Shown here piece after piece: positions 1-6,141 of a stretch of DNA of 17,686 bases. The notes beneath the pieces are model-generated. The model did no database searches and had not been told where the DNA came from. It worked only from the letters and a program-made list of their open reading frames with translations. Source of the stretch: Solirubrobacterales bacterium (GTDB taxonomy: Bacteria; Actinomycetota; Thermoleophilia; Solirubrobacterales; Solirubrobacteraceae); assembly GCA_025963955.1 (NCBI GenBank), contig JAOPZU010000428.1:1-17686 (forward strand), read 5' to 3'. Position numbers and translations under genes: made by a program. Numbering within the stretch: position 1 is the first letter of the stretch; the number at the start of each line of letters is the position of its first letter.

Positions 1-360
1 CCCGTCCACCGCACCGGCCGCGAGCGCGACCGCCCGGGCCAGCAGCAGCGGGCGGCCCACGGTGTCGCTGAGCGTGGCTTCCAGCAGCTGGAAGTTGCGG
101 CCCGGCTTCAGGACGGAGGTGCTCACACGGACTGGAGCCAGCGGGACCGGCCCCAGGAACTCGAAGGTCAGGCGGGCCAGCCGCGCGCCGGCGGCCAGCG
201 TCGCCAGGTGCTGCGCGAGCAGGGCGGTCGGGGCGCCGCCGTGCATCTGGGCCGCGTCCCACGGGCCGCGCGTGTGGGCCGAGGGGACGAAGACCTCGCG
301 CTCGCGGCGGAACAGCGGCGCGTCCGCTGCGGTGTCGGGGAACGGCGGGCGCGCGGCCAT
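1..360 (-). CDS. Acyl-CoA thioesterase family protein (TesB-like hotdog), partial
   Basis: This is an open frame from an ATG at 360 running leftwards off the window with no stop; 120 residues are visible and the C-terminal part is missing. Seen: a PWDAAQMHGGAPTALLA segment near residues 33-49, then RLTFEFLGPVPL and KPGRNFQLLEATL. This HGG-plus-helix followed by 'xFxxPV' and 'GR.xQ...A' strands is the pattern of the double-hotdog thioesterase-like family (4HBT_3/TesB type), which hydrolyses acyl-CoA thioesters. The ATG overlaps the TGA of the upstream hydrolase by one base (TGATG), so the two are very likely co-transcribed and translationally coupled. The acyl substrate cannot be told from sequence. 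Confidence 0.8.
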   Translation of the reverse strand, partial: MAARPPFPDTAADAPLFRREREVFVPSAHTRGPWDAAQMHGGAPTALLAQHLATLAAGARLARLTFEFLGPVPLAPVRVSTSVLKPGRNFQLLEATLSDTVGRPLLLARAVALAAGAVDG

Positions 361-1151
361 CAGCGGGCCTCCGCCGCGACCGCGGCGATGAGCTTGGACA
401 GCTGCCCGCCCTGCCACGCGATCGGCGAGGCGCCCTCGTCCTCCACGACCAGCCGCGCGCCCGGGATCGCCGCGGCGTAGGCCTCCCCCACCCACAGCGG
501 GTGCCCAGGGTCGGCCTCGTCGCGGTCGGCGACGATGAGCGTCGGGACGTCGGGCAGCCCCGCCAGGTCGTCCGTGGACGCGAACGGCTCCGAGCGCGGG
601 ACCTGCTGCAGCGCGTCCGCGACCGCCTCCGGATGCTCGTGGTGCGACAGGCGCTGGTGCAGCACCTTCACGACCGTGTCCTTCCACTGCGCGGGGACGC
701 CGGGCTCGCCGTAGGCGGCGACGAAGCCGTCCACGCCTCCGGCCCGGAGTCCCGCGGAGAGGCGGTCCCAGCGGGCGAGGTCGCGCTCGGCGTCCTGGTG
801 GTGCGCCGGCGTGATGACGACGAGCCCGGCGACCCGCCCAGGGTCGGTCAGCGCCAGGCGCAGCAGCGTGTGAGCTCCCATGGAGGCACCGGCCAGCACG
901 GCGCGCTCCACCCCGCGCTCGTCGAGCGTGTCGCGGAGGTCGTCCGCCAGGGCCGCGTAGTCGTACACGCCGTCCGGTGCGGGCGCGCTCGCACCGTGAC
1001 CGCGCGCGTCGTACGCGATGACGCGGTGGCCGGCCCGCTCGAGGGCCCGCGACCCGTGGACGACGTAGCGGCCGGTGGCCGTGAGGCCGTGCAGCAGGAC
1101 GACGGCAGGGCCCTCACCGGCCTCCACGACGTGCAGATCAGGAGCGCGCAT
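360..1151 (-). CDS. Alpha/beta hydrolase fold protein
   Basis: An alpha/beta hydrolase of 263 residues (266 if the ATG at 1160 is used). Seen: oxyanion strand VVLLHGLTATGR, the YDARGHGAS turn, and nucleophile elbow GASMG with the Ser at residue 90; a likely acid lies in ADRDEADPGHP. At the place where the catalytic His normally sits (GHSP-like) the sequence reads EGASPIAWQGG, so the canonical His is absent; it may be a divergent hydrolase or a non-hydrolytic member. I prefer the ATG at 1151 because a TAGGGT box at 1166-1161 abuts the ATG at 1160 but lies 9 nt before the one at 1151. It is coupled to the downstream thioesterase (TGATG) and diverges from the thioredoxin gene only 12 bp away. 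Substrate unknown. Confidence 0.85.
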   Translation of the reverse strand: MRAPDLHVVEAGEGPAVVLLHGLTATGRYVVHGSRALERAGHRVIAYDARGHGASAPAPDGVYDYAALADDLRDTLDERGVERAVLAGASMGAHTLLRLALTDPGRVAGLVVITPAHHQDAERDLARWDRLSAGLRAGGVDGFVAAYGEPGVPAQWKDTVVKVLHQRLSHHEHPEAVADALQQVPRSEPFASTDDLAGLPDVPTLIVADRDEADPGHPLWVGEAYAAAIPGARLVVEDEGASPIAWQGGQLSKLIAAVAAEAR

Positions 1152-1159
1152 GCACCTCA

Positions 1160-1166
1160 TACCCTA
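1160..1166. promoter_or_regulatory. Overlapping divergent -10 boxes between hydrolase and thioredoxin genes
   Basis: The 7-mer TACCCTA reads as TACCCT (1160-1165) on the plus strand, 7 nt before the thioredoxin ATG at 1173. It reads as TAGGGT (1166-1161) on the minus strand, 9 nt before the hydrolase ATG at 1151. Both match TANNNT at leaderless spacing. No clear -35 is visible on either side. Confidence 0.5.
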
Positions 1167-1172
1167 TGACCC

Positions 1173-1916
1173 ATGACCGTCATCGAGACGACCGAGGCCG
1201 ACTTCCAGCGGGACGTCATCGACGCCTCCCACCAGCATCCCGTCGTCGTGGACTTCTGGGCCCCGTGGTGCGGCCCCTGCCGTCAGCTGACGCCCCTGCT
1301 GGAGAAGCTGGCGGACGCCACCGACGGCTCGGTCGTCCTCGCGAAGGTCAACACGGACGAGCACCCGGCCGTCTCGCAATCCTACGGCGTGCAGGGCATC
1401 CCGGCGGTGAAGGCGTTCGTCGACGGTAAGATCGTCGACGAGTTCGTCGGCGCCCAGCCGCCCGCCCAGGTGCAGCGCTTCTTCGCGAAGCTCCTGCCGA
1501 GCGAGGCCGACCGGCTCGCCGCGGGCGGGGACGAGGTGTCGCTGCGCGCGGCCATCGAGGCCGAGCCGGGCCACCCCGTCGCGTCGCTCGCCCTCGCCCG
1601 GCTGCTGCTCGCCCGGGGCGAGGACGCCGCAGCCCTGGAGGTCCTCGGCAAGGTCCGCGGCAGCTTCCAGGCGGACGGCCTGGCCGCCCGGATCCGCATC
1701 GGCGCGGACCCCGAGCTCGACCTCGGCGCCGCCCTGGACGCGCTGGACGACAGCCGTCAGGAGGAGGCGCTGGCGCTGCTCATCGATCGTGTGCAGCGCT
1801 TCCCGGCGCAGCGCGACGAGCTGCGGGCGATCGTCGTCGGCGTGCTCGACGAGCTCGGCGTCGAGCACCCGGTGGCGCGGGACGCGCGGCGGCGGCTGGC
1901 CGCCGCCCTCTACTGA
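1173..1916 (+). CDS. Thioredoxin-domain protein with TPR-like C-terminus (CnoX/YbbN-like)
   Basis: A 247-residue cytoplasmic protein. Residues 1-105 form a thioredoxin fold: VVVDFWAPWCGPC with Cys33 and Cys36, and the cis-proline in GIP at Pro77. The remaining ~140 residues are Ala/Leu/Glu-rich helices arranged like tetratricopeptide units (ASLALARLLLARGEDAAALE, QEEALALLIDRVQRFPAQ). This is the architecture of CnoX/YbbN, a redox chaperone; E. coli CnoX has lost the WCGPC motif, whereas this protein keeps it and should be redox-active. It has no Shine-Dalgarno; a TACCCT box 7 nt upstream suggests a leaderless mRNA. It is convergent with the next gene, and its TGA lies in a hairpin shared with that gene. 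Client proteins are not predictable. Confidence 0.9.
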   Translation: MTVIETTEADFQRDVIDASHQHPVVVDFWAPWCGPCRQLTPLLEKLADATDGSVVLAKVNTDEHPAVSQSYGVQGIPAVKAFVDGKIVDEFVGAQPPAQVQRFFAKLLPSEADRLAAGGDEVSLRAAIEAEPGHPVASLALARLLLARGEDAAALEVLGKVRGSFQADGLAARIRIGADPELDLGAALDALDDSRQEEALALLIDRVQRFPAQRDELRAIVVGVLDELGVEHPVARDARRRLAAALY

Positions 1917-1930
1917 CCCGCCCGGGTCAG
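1913..1930. terminator. Convergent-gene hairpin containing both stop codons
   Basis: A perfect 7-bp stem CTGACCC (1913-1919) / GGGTCAG (1924-1930) has loop GCCC. The left arm contains the TGA of the thioredoxin gene; the right arm contains, on the minus strand, the TGA of the alpha/beta hydrolase. There is no T-tract on either side, so it is a candidate bidirectional hairpin terminator, not a classical one. Confidence 0.5.
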
Positions 1931-2709
1931 CTCGCGGTCTGGAGCGCGTGGGCGCGCAGCGCCGCGGCGCTGCGGTCCGGCTGCTCCCACCAGAACATGT
2001 GCCCGACGCCGTCCCACAGCTGCAGCTCCGCGGCGGGGATCAGGGAGGCGATCAACTCGCCGTTGGGGGCCGGCAGCATCTCGTCCTCGGTGCCGTGGAT
2101 GACGAGCGTCGGCTGTGTGATGTCCGCGAGCCGGGCGTGCGTGTCGTGCCCGGCGATGGCCTGCATCTGGAGCATGATCGTCGCGACCTTGGCGGGCGCG
2201 GCCAGCGCCATCGCGCGGAACGCCTCGAAGTGGGCCGGGTCCTCGCGGAAGCCCGCCGAGACGTTGCACTCGTAGCCGGCGCGGATCGCGAGGTCCCGGT
2301 CGCCGGAGGTCATCGCCGCGCCGAGCTTCTGCATCGTCGCCGGGCCGGTCATGACCGACCCCGGGCCGCCGCAGTAGGTGCAGCCGAGCGTCAGCGTCCG
2401 GACGCGGTCCGCGTGGCGCAGCGCGAGCTCCTGGGCGACCATGCCGCCCATCGAGATGCCCAGCACGTGCGCGCTCCCCCAGCCGAGCGTGTCGAGCAGC
2501 GCGGCGGCGTCGTCTGCGAGGTCGACGAGGGTGAACGGGTCGGACGTCGCGGGCGACAGCCCGATGCCGCGGTGGTCGTAGGCGACCGCGTCGAAGTCCT
2601 GCTGGACCTGGCCGAGGAAGGCGTCGCCCCAGGAGCGGTGCGTCCCGCTCATGCCCTGGATGAGGAGCAGCGGTTCGCCGGCGCCGGCGCGGATGTGGTG
2701 CAGGTCCAT
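1927..2709 (-). CDS. Alpha/beta hydrolase with intact catalytic triad
   Basis: A 260-residue alpha/beta hydrolase with the complete fold signature: LLLIQGMSGTHRSWG (oxyanion region), YDHRGIGLS, nucleophile elbow GISMGG, acid in IHGTEDEMLP, and His in GVGHMFWWEQP. Family members include esterases, haloperoxidase-like and lipid or meta-cleavage hydrolases; the reaction here is not predictable. The start is the ATG at 2709, with TAGGGT at 2723-2718 leaving 8 nt between box and start and no Shine-Dalgarno. It lies 33 nt downstream of dinB on the same strand and appears to have its own promoter, although read-through from dinB is possible. Confidence 0.88.
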   Translation of the reverse strand: MDLHHIRAGAGEPLLLIQGMSGTHRSWGDAFLGQVQQDFDAVAYDHRGIGLSPATSDPFTLVDLADDAAALLDTLGWGSAHVLGISMGGMVAQELALRHADRVRTLTLGCTYCGGPGSVMTGPATMQKLGAAMTSGDRDLAIRAGYECNVSAGFREDPAHFEAFRAMALAAPAKVATIMLQMQAIAGHDTHARLADITQPTLVIHGTEDEMLPAPNGELIASLIPAAELQLWDGVGHMFWWEQPDRSAAALRAHALQTAS

Positions 2710-2717
2710 GGCCGCGG

Positions 2718-2723
2718 ACCCTA
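2718..2723 (-). promoter_or_regulatory. Leaderless -10 box (TAGGGT) of alpha/beta hydrolase
   Basis: TAGGGT reads on the minus strand 8 nt before the ATG at 2709, in the dinB-hydrolase gap. There is no purine-rich ribosome binding site between box and start. Confidence 0.45.
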
Positions 2724-2742
2724 CCCGGAGGCCGGCGCGGGC

Positions 2743-3804
2743 CTACATCGGCAGCGCGAGCTGCGCCGTCTCGATCGTCGGCTGCTCCGTGCCGCCGAAG
2801 GACGCCACGCGCACGCCGATGAGCCGCACGGGCCGGGGCGGGGCGTACTCGCGCAGGAGCTCGCGCGCGACCTGTCCGACGTGCTCGACCTCGTTCGTCG
2901 GGTGCGCGATCGTGCGCGCCCGCGTCACCGTGGTCCAGTCGTCGAGGCGGACCTTGATCGCGATCGTCCGGCCGGCCCGCTCGTGCTTCTGCAGTCCGCG
3001 GCACAGCTGCTCCGCCAGGCGGTGCAGGTGCTCCTCCAGCTCGGCGTGGTCGGCGACGTCGACGTCGAAGGTCGTCTCCCGGGACTCCGAGACGGCCTCG
3101 CGGACCGGCTCCACCGTCGCGGAGCCGTGGAAGCGGCCCCGCGCGGACAGCCACGGCCCCTGCCGCGGCCCGAAGGCGCCGGCCAGGACGTCCGGGTCGG
3201 CGGCCCCGAGCTGCGCGATCGTCGTGATCCCGAGCTGCTCCAGGCGCTCGGCCGTCTTCGCGCCGATCCCGGGCACCAGGCGCGGCGGATGCCCGGCGAA
3301 GCGGGCGCACGCCTGCTCGCGCGTGAGCACGACGAAGCCCGCGGGCTTCTCGGCGTCCGACGCGACCTTGGCGACGAGCTTGTTCGGCCCGACGCCGACG
3401 GACGCGGTCAGGCCGGTCGTCTCCTTGATCTGCCGGATGAGCCGCCGCATGCTCGCGCGCGGGGACAGCAGGCCGGTGAGGTCCAGGTACGCCTCGTCGA
3501 GGCCCATGACCTCGACCTCCTCCACCGTGCCGCGCACGAGGCCCATGACGGCGGCGGACGCCTCCCGGTAGGCCGGGAAGTCCGGCGGAATCAGGATCGC
3601 CTCCGGGCACAGGCGCAGCGCGCGGGCCGTGGGCATCGCCGAGCCGACGCCGAACTTCCGCGCCTCGTAGCTCGCGGTCGTGACGACCGCGCGCGGGCCC
3701 GAGCCCGAGACGATGACCGGCCGCCCGCGCAGCTCAGGACGGCGCAGCAGCTCCACCGACGCGTAGAAGGCGTCGATGTCCAGGTGGGCGATGACCGTCG
3801 ACAC
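2743..3804 (-). CDS. dinB: DNA polymerase IV (Y-family translesion polymerase)
   Basis: A 353-residue DinB that copies damaged DNA. Seen: catalytic HLDIDAFYASVE (Asp9; steric-gate aromatic Tyr14), the SYEARKFGVGSAMP fingers segment, the second carboxylate motif LDEAYLDL with Asp103/Glu104, TASVGVGPNKLVAK, helix-hairpin-helix LVPGIGAKTAERLEQLGI, and a little-finger domain. The last six residues, QLALPM, match the beta-clamp binding motif of DinB proteins. The start is GTG at 3804: a TAGGCT box at 3818-3813 is 8 nt upstream, implying a leaderless transcript, and no better start gives the N-terminal beta strand. A LexA box at 3843-3856 lies just upstream, so SOS induction is expected. The usual Ser before DEAY is Gly101-Leu102 here. 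Confidence 0.96.
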   Translation of the reverse strand: MSTVIAHLDIDAFYASVELLRRPELRGRPVIVSGSGPRAVVTTASYEARKFGVGSAMPTARALRLCPEAILIPPDFPAYREASAAVMGLVRGTVEEVEVMGLDEAYLDLTGLLSPRASMRRLIRQIKETTGLTASVGVGPNKLVAKVASDAEKPAGFVVLTREQACARFAGHPPRLVPGIGAKTAERLEQLGITTIAQLGAADPDVLAGAFGPRQGPWLSARGRFHGSATVEPVREAVSESRETTFDVDVADHAELEEHLHRLAEQLCRGLQKHERAGRTIAIKVRLDDWTTVTRARTIAHPTNEVEHVGQVARELLREYAPPRPVRLIGVRVASFGGTEQPTIETAQLALPM

Positions 3805-3812
3805 GCGGACCC

Positions 3813-3818
3813 AGCCTA
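3813..3818 (-). promoter_or_regulatory. Leaderless -10 box (TAGGCT) of dinB
   Basis: TAGGCT reads on the minus strand 8 nt before the GTG start at 3804. The LexA box begins 24 bp further upstream, so it would overlap the -35 side of this promoter. Confidence 0.5.
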
Positions 3819-3841
3819 GGTCCCGGCCCGGACGGGACGGT

Positions 3842-3857
3842 GCGAACGTCTGTTCGC
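3842..3857 (-). promoter_or_regulatory. LexA-binding SOS box upstream of dinB
   Basis: The palindrome GCGAAC-GTCT-GTTCGC has the CGAAC-N4-GTTCG core at 3843-3856. This is the Gram-positive/actinobacterial LexA operator pattern. It is centred about 45 bp upstream of the dinB GTG, on the promoter side, consistent with SOS repression of dinB. Confidence 0.85.
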
Positions 3858-3891
3858 AGCGGACGTCGGCTCGGCCGTCGGGGGAGCGACC

Positions 3892-3927
3892 GGCGGTGGG
3901 ACGGGCGCCACGCGCCCGCCCACCGCC
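3892..3927 (-). terminator. Strong hairpin after the RlpA-like gene
   Basis: An inverted repeat of GGCGGTGGG (3892-3900) with CCCACCGCC (3919-3927) encloses CGGGCG/CGCCCG (3902-3907/3913-3918), with one bulged A and a 5-nt loop. The 15-bp GC stem starts 13 nt after the stop of the RlpA-like gene on the minus strand. No U-tract follows. It would insulate the dinB promoter from upstream transcription. Confidence 0.6.
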
Positions 3928-3940
3928 CGCCGCCGGGGAC

Positions 3941-4663
3941 TCAGCGGGTGGCGAGCACCGTGCCGAGGTCGCCGAACCCGAGCGCGCGCTTGGTGGCGCC
4001 CGTCAGGTCGAAGTCGCGACCGCCGACGTACGGGCCGCGGTCGATCACGCGCACCCGGACCGAGCGCCCGTGGTAGCGGAGGGTCAGCTTCGTCCCGCAG
4101 GGCAGCGTCTTGTGCGCCACGCCGAGCTGGTTGTAGCCGAGCGACCCGCCGCACGCGAGCGGACTGCCGTACAGGCCGTACCACGAGGCGCGGGCCTGGC
4201 GGAAGACGTTCACGCGACCGGCGGCCCGGCGCGAGGGGCGAGCGCCCTTGTCGCCCGGGAAGACGACGCGCACGGTCAGCGTGCCCGTCGACCGGGGCTT
4301 GTAGCCGAAGCGGAAGCGGCCGCCCGTCCGGGTCAGGGTGCGGTCGACGGTCTTCCAGCCCCTCGCGGTCCGCGTCTGCAGCCGGACGACGTGACCGCGG
4401 AGCCCGGGCTCCAGCGTGCCCGAGACGATCGCCGAGCGACCGATCAGGAGGTTGTGGCGGACGTGCGCGAGCTTGACGGTGCTGCGCGTCCGCTTTCGGA
4501 TGTGCTGCTTGGCCTGCTGCGCAGCAGCCTGGGTGTTTACCGCGGCGGCCGCGGCGGACGGAGCGGTGTCCGTCGCGGCGACGGCGGGAACGGCGACGAG
4601 CGTCGCGCAGACGGCGGTGGCGCCGGCAGCGAGCCGGGCGCGGGACATGGTCATCGGCCTCAT
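3941..4663 (-). CDS. Secreted RlpA-like double-psi beta-barrel cell-wall protein
   Basis: A 240-residue exported protein. Residues 1-30 are a signal peptide (basic start, hydrophobic core, AVAA before the cut). Residues 31-60 are an Ala/Gln-rich linker, about 62-154 an Ig-like beta domain, and 157-240 an RlpA-like double-psi barrel: ASWYG, ACGG, GVAHKTLPCGT, VIDRGPYVGGRDFDL. His184 and Asp208 align with conserved catalytic-type positions of the fold; Cys171 and Cys189 could form a disulphide. RlpA proteins cleave or bind peptidoglycan glycan strands. The start at 4663 is chosen because GGAGG (4677-4673) lies 9 nt upstream and because an in-frame ATG at 4735 lies inside the riboswitch. The leader carries an SOS box, a c-di-AMP aptamer and an RBS hairpin. 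Confidence 0.88.
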   Translation of the reverse strand: MRPMTMSRARLAAGATAVCATLVAVPAVAATDTAPSAAAAAVNTQAAAQQAKQHIRKRTRSTVKLAHVRHNLLIGRSAIVSGTLEPGLRGHVVRLQTRTARGWKTVDRTLTRTGGRFRFGYKPRSTGTLTVRVVFPGDKGARPSRRAAGRVNVFRQARASWYGLYGSPLACGGSLGYNQLGVAHKTLPCGTKLTLRYHGRSVRVRVIDRGPYVGGRDFDLTGATKRALGFGDLGTVLATR

Positions 4664-4677
4664 GGAGGTCGACCTCC
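4664..4677 (-). promoter_or_regulatory. Ribosome binding site inside a palindromic hairpin
   Basis: On the minus strand GGAGGTCGACCTCC is a perfect 14-nt palindrome directly before the ATG at 4663. GGAGG, the Shine-Dalgarno, can pair with CCTCC across a UCGA loop and hide the ribosome binding site. Lying right after the c-di-AMP aptamer, it is a plausible translational expression platform. Confidence 0.6.
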
Positions 4678-4689
4678 TTCGTGACGTGC

Positions 4690-4864
4690 CGCCTACGGGG
4701 TTAGCTGTCGGGCTCGCGACGGGCCCGGCACGCAACCCATGCGTGCCGTGGTCCTGCCGCTACACCGGCAACAGCCGGCGATTCGCCCCATCCGGCGCCT
4801 CGTGGAACAGGCTCCGGCGGTGGGTCCCCCGCTCGCCCCCTCGTTGACGGGAGACGACTCGGCG
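4690..4864 (-). promoter_or_regulatory. c-di-AMP riboswitch (ydaO/yuaA class)
   Basis: Read on the minus strand, the leader shows the signature blocks of the ydaO/yuaA RNA in order: GAGCGGGGGACCCA (4834-4821), TGGGGCGAATC (4790-4780) and GACAGCTAACCCCGTAGGCG (4709-4690). Between them are stems CCGG-A-GCCT/AGGC-G-CCGG (4817-4809 with 4800-4792), CCGGC/GCCGG (4778-4774 with 4769-4765) and GGCACGC/GCGTGCC (4747-4741 with 4733-4727). CGCC at 4864-4861 can close P1 with GGCG at 4693-4690. The class binds c-di-AMP, is usually an OFF switch, and in actinobacteria commonly precedes peptidoglycan hydrolase genes, as here. No terminator stem is evident downstream; the RBS hairpin suggests translational control. 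Confidence 0.92.
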
Positions 4865-4865
4865 A

Positions 4866-4886
4866 TCGAACAGTCGTTCGAGCGTA
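4866..4886 (-). promoter_or_regulatory. SOS box over the promoter of the RlpA-like gene
   Basis: TCGAAC-AGTC-GTTCGA (4881-4866) is a perfect 6+6 palindrome with the CGAAC-N4-GTTCG LexA core. A TACGCT -10 candidate (4886-4881) shares its first T with the box, so transcription would start inside the operator near 4874, the usual LexA blocking position. The aptamer begins immediately after. No genes on the plus strand lie nearby, so the target is the RlpA-like gene. Confidence 0.8.
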
Positions 4887-4941
4887 GAGCGTCATTCCGG
4901 GATCGGTGTGCGGCCGGTCACAGAGACAACATCCCGATCAT

Positions 4942-4973
4942 TGCGACAAAAAGTCGCACTACCGCACGGTAGT
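4942..4973. terminator. Two adjoining hairpins in an AT-richer gap
   Basis: TGCGAC-AAAAA-GTCGCA (4942-4958) is followed at once by ACTACC-GCAC-GGTAGT (4958-4973), sharing one A. They lie 18 nt or more downstream of the amidohydrolase stop on the minus strand and upstream of the RlpA promoter. Neither is followed by a long T-tract on the minus strand; on the plus strand CCGTTTT follows. They may terminate the amidohydrolase transcript or act as protein sites. Confidence 0.45.
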
Positions 4974-4990
4974 CCGTTTTCCGGCTTCCG

Positions 4991-6133
4991 TCAGAACGGG
5001 GCGCGGGGCACCGGGACCGTCGGCGTCGCCGCCAGGACATGGGCGCAGTTGACGGCCGGCACGATCGCGAAGCGCAGCTCGTCCTCCGTCGCGGCGATCC
5101 GCTGCGCGGCACCCAGCTCCAGCAGGCGGTCGCACGTGTCGAGCAGTTCGGCGTGCTCGTTGCCGTCAGCATGCTGGCAGCCGAGCCGGGCCAGGGAGAT
5201 GGCCTCGAGCGGGTCGCCCGTCGCGAACGAGACCATCAGCGCCGCTGCGGTGTGCGACACCACCCGCTCCAGGGCCGGGACCCGCGGCCCGAGCGCCGCC
5301 GGGCCGACCGCCGGGCCGAACGCGGCAAGCTCCTCTCCGGCGAGCACGCGCTCCAGCTGCTCACCCGCCATCGAGCGCAGTGCGTCCTCACCGATCCCGA
5401 CGGCGCGCGCCCCACGGGCGAGCAGGAACGCGGCGGCCAGCCCGGTGCCGTAGGGCATGTCGCTGCCGTAGAGGATCTGGCCGGGCGGGACGCTGCTCAG
5501 CAGCGTGAGCATGTCCCCGGCGAACAGCCAGGAGGTGTCGAAGAGCAGGTTCGGCAGCTCGGCCGCCGCCGGCCCGAGCTGCCCGAGGTCGCTGATGCCC
5601 GCGTGCGCGAGGATCAGCCGCGCGTCCGGATGGCGCCGCGCGAGCTCCGCCGTGGCGAGGCCCAGCTCGGGGATGCCACGACCGGCGTGGAAGAGGACGG
5701 GCGCCCGCTGCGCCGCCGCCAGCGCTACGAGCTCCTCGACGACCGGGTGCGGCATGCCGAAGCTGTCGCTGCGCGGGTGCAGCTTGATGCCCGCGGCCCC
5801 CAGGCCGAAGGCGCGTCGCGCCTCGGCCAGCGCCCCCGGCGCGTTGGGGTCCACCCGCAGCAGCCACCGCAGCCGGCCCCCGGAGGCGGCGACCTGCTCG
5901 GCGATCATGTCGTTCGCGGGCGGGTAGCCGCCCGGCTCGTGCATCGGGTACACGAGCCCGCTCGCGTGGCCGGCGGCGTCGAGGCCGCCGAGGATCTCCG
6001 CGAGCGTGCCCTTCACCCCGTCCGGGTCGTTCTGCCCGATGTGCAGGTGGGCGTCGCGCCAGACCAGGCCCTGCGTGTCCTCGCGGAGGAAGGCCTCCAG
6101 CGGCCGGGCCTGCAGGGAACCGTTGACGGGCAT
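4991..6133 (-). CDS. Amidohydrolase-family (amidohydrolase_2) metal-dependent hydrolase
   Basis: A 380-residue TIM-barrel metal hydrolase. Seen: DAHLHIG with His29 and His31 at the first strand, AGIKLHPR, LFHAGRGIPE, LAHAGISD and GSDMPYG near residues 235-241. These are the metal-ligand and catalytic positions of the amidohydrolase_2 group (decarboxylase and lactonase relatives). The last ~100 residues are a helical extension beyond the barrel with no recognised family. The start is the ATG at 6133: TAGATT at 6147-6142 sits 8 nt upstream, so a leaderless mRNA is likely. It follows the sigma-factor gene on the same strand but behind a strong hairpin. The substrate is unknown. Confidence 0.85.
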   Translation of the reverse strand: MPVNGSLQARPLEAFLREDTQGLVWRDAHLHIGQNDPDGVKGTLAEILGGLDAAGHASGLVYPMHEPGGYPPANDMIAEQVAASGGRLRWLLRVDPNAPGALAEARRAFGLGAAGIKLHPRSDSFGMPHPVVEELVALAAAQRAPVLFHAGRGIPELGLATAELARRHPDARLILAHAGISDLGQLGPAAAELPNLLFDTSWLFAGDMLTLLSSVPPGQILYGSDMPYGTGLAAAFLLARGARAVGIGEDALRSMAGEQLERVLAGEELAAFGPAVGPAALGPRVPALERVVSHTAAALMVSFATGDPLEAISLARLGCQHADGNEHAELLDTCDRLLELGAAQRIAATEDELRFAIVPAVNCAHVLAATPTVPVPRAPF

Positions 6134-6141
6134 GGCGGCCC

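Noticed and set aside
1789..3819. A 676-residue plus-strand frame opposite the hydrolase and dinB.
   Set aside because: It shadows two well-supported genes and shows only low-complexity Arg/Asp/Gly-rich sequence.
4664..4735. An N-terminal extension of the RlpA-like protein starting at ATG 4735.
   Set aside because: It would be translated through the c-di-AMP aptamer, lacks a ribosome binding site and would bury the signal peptide.
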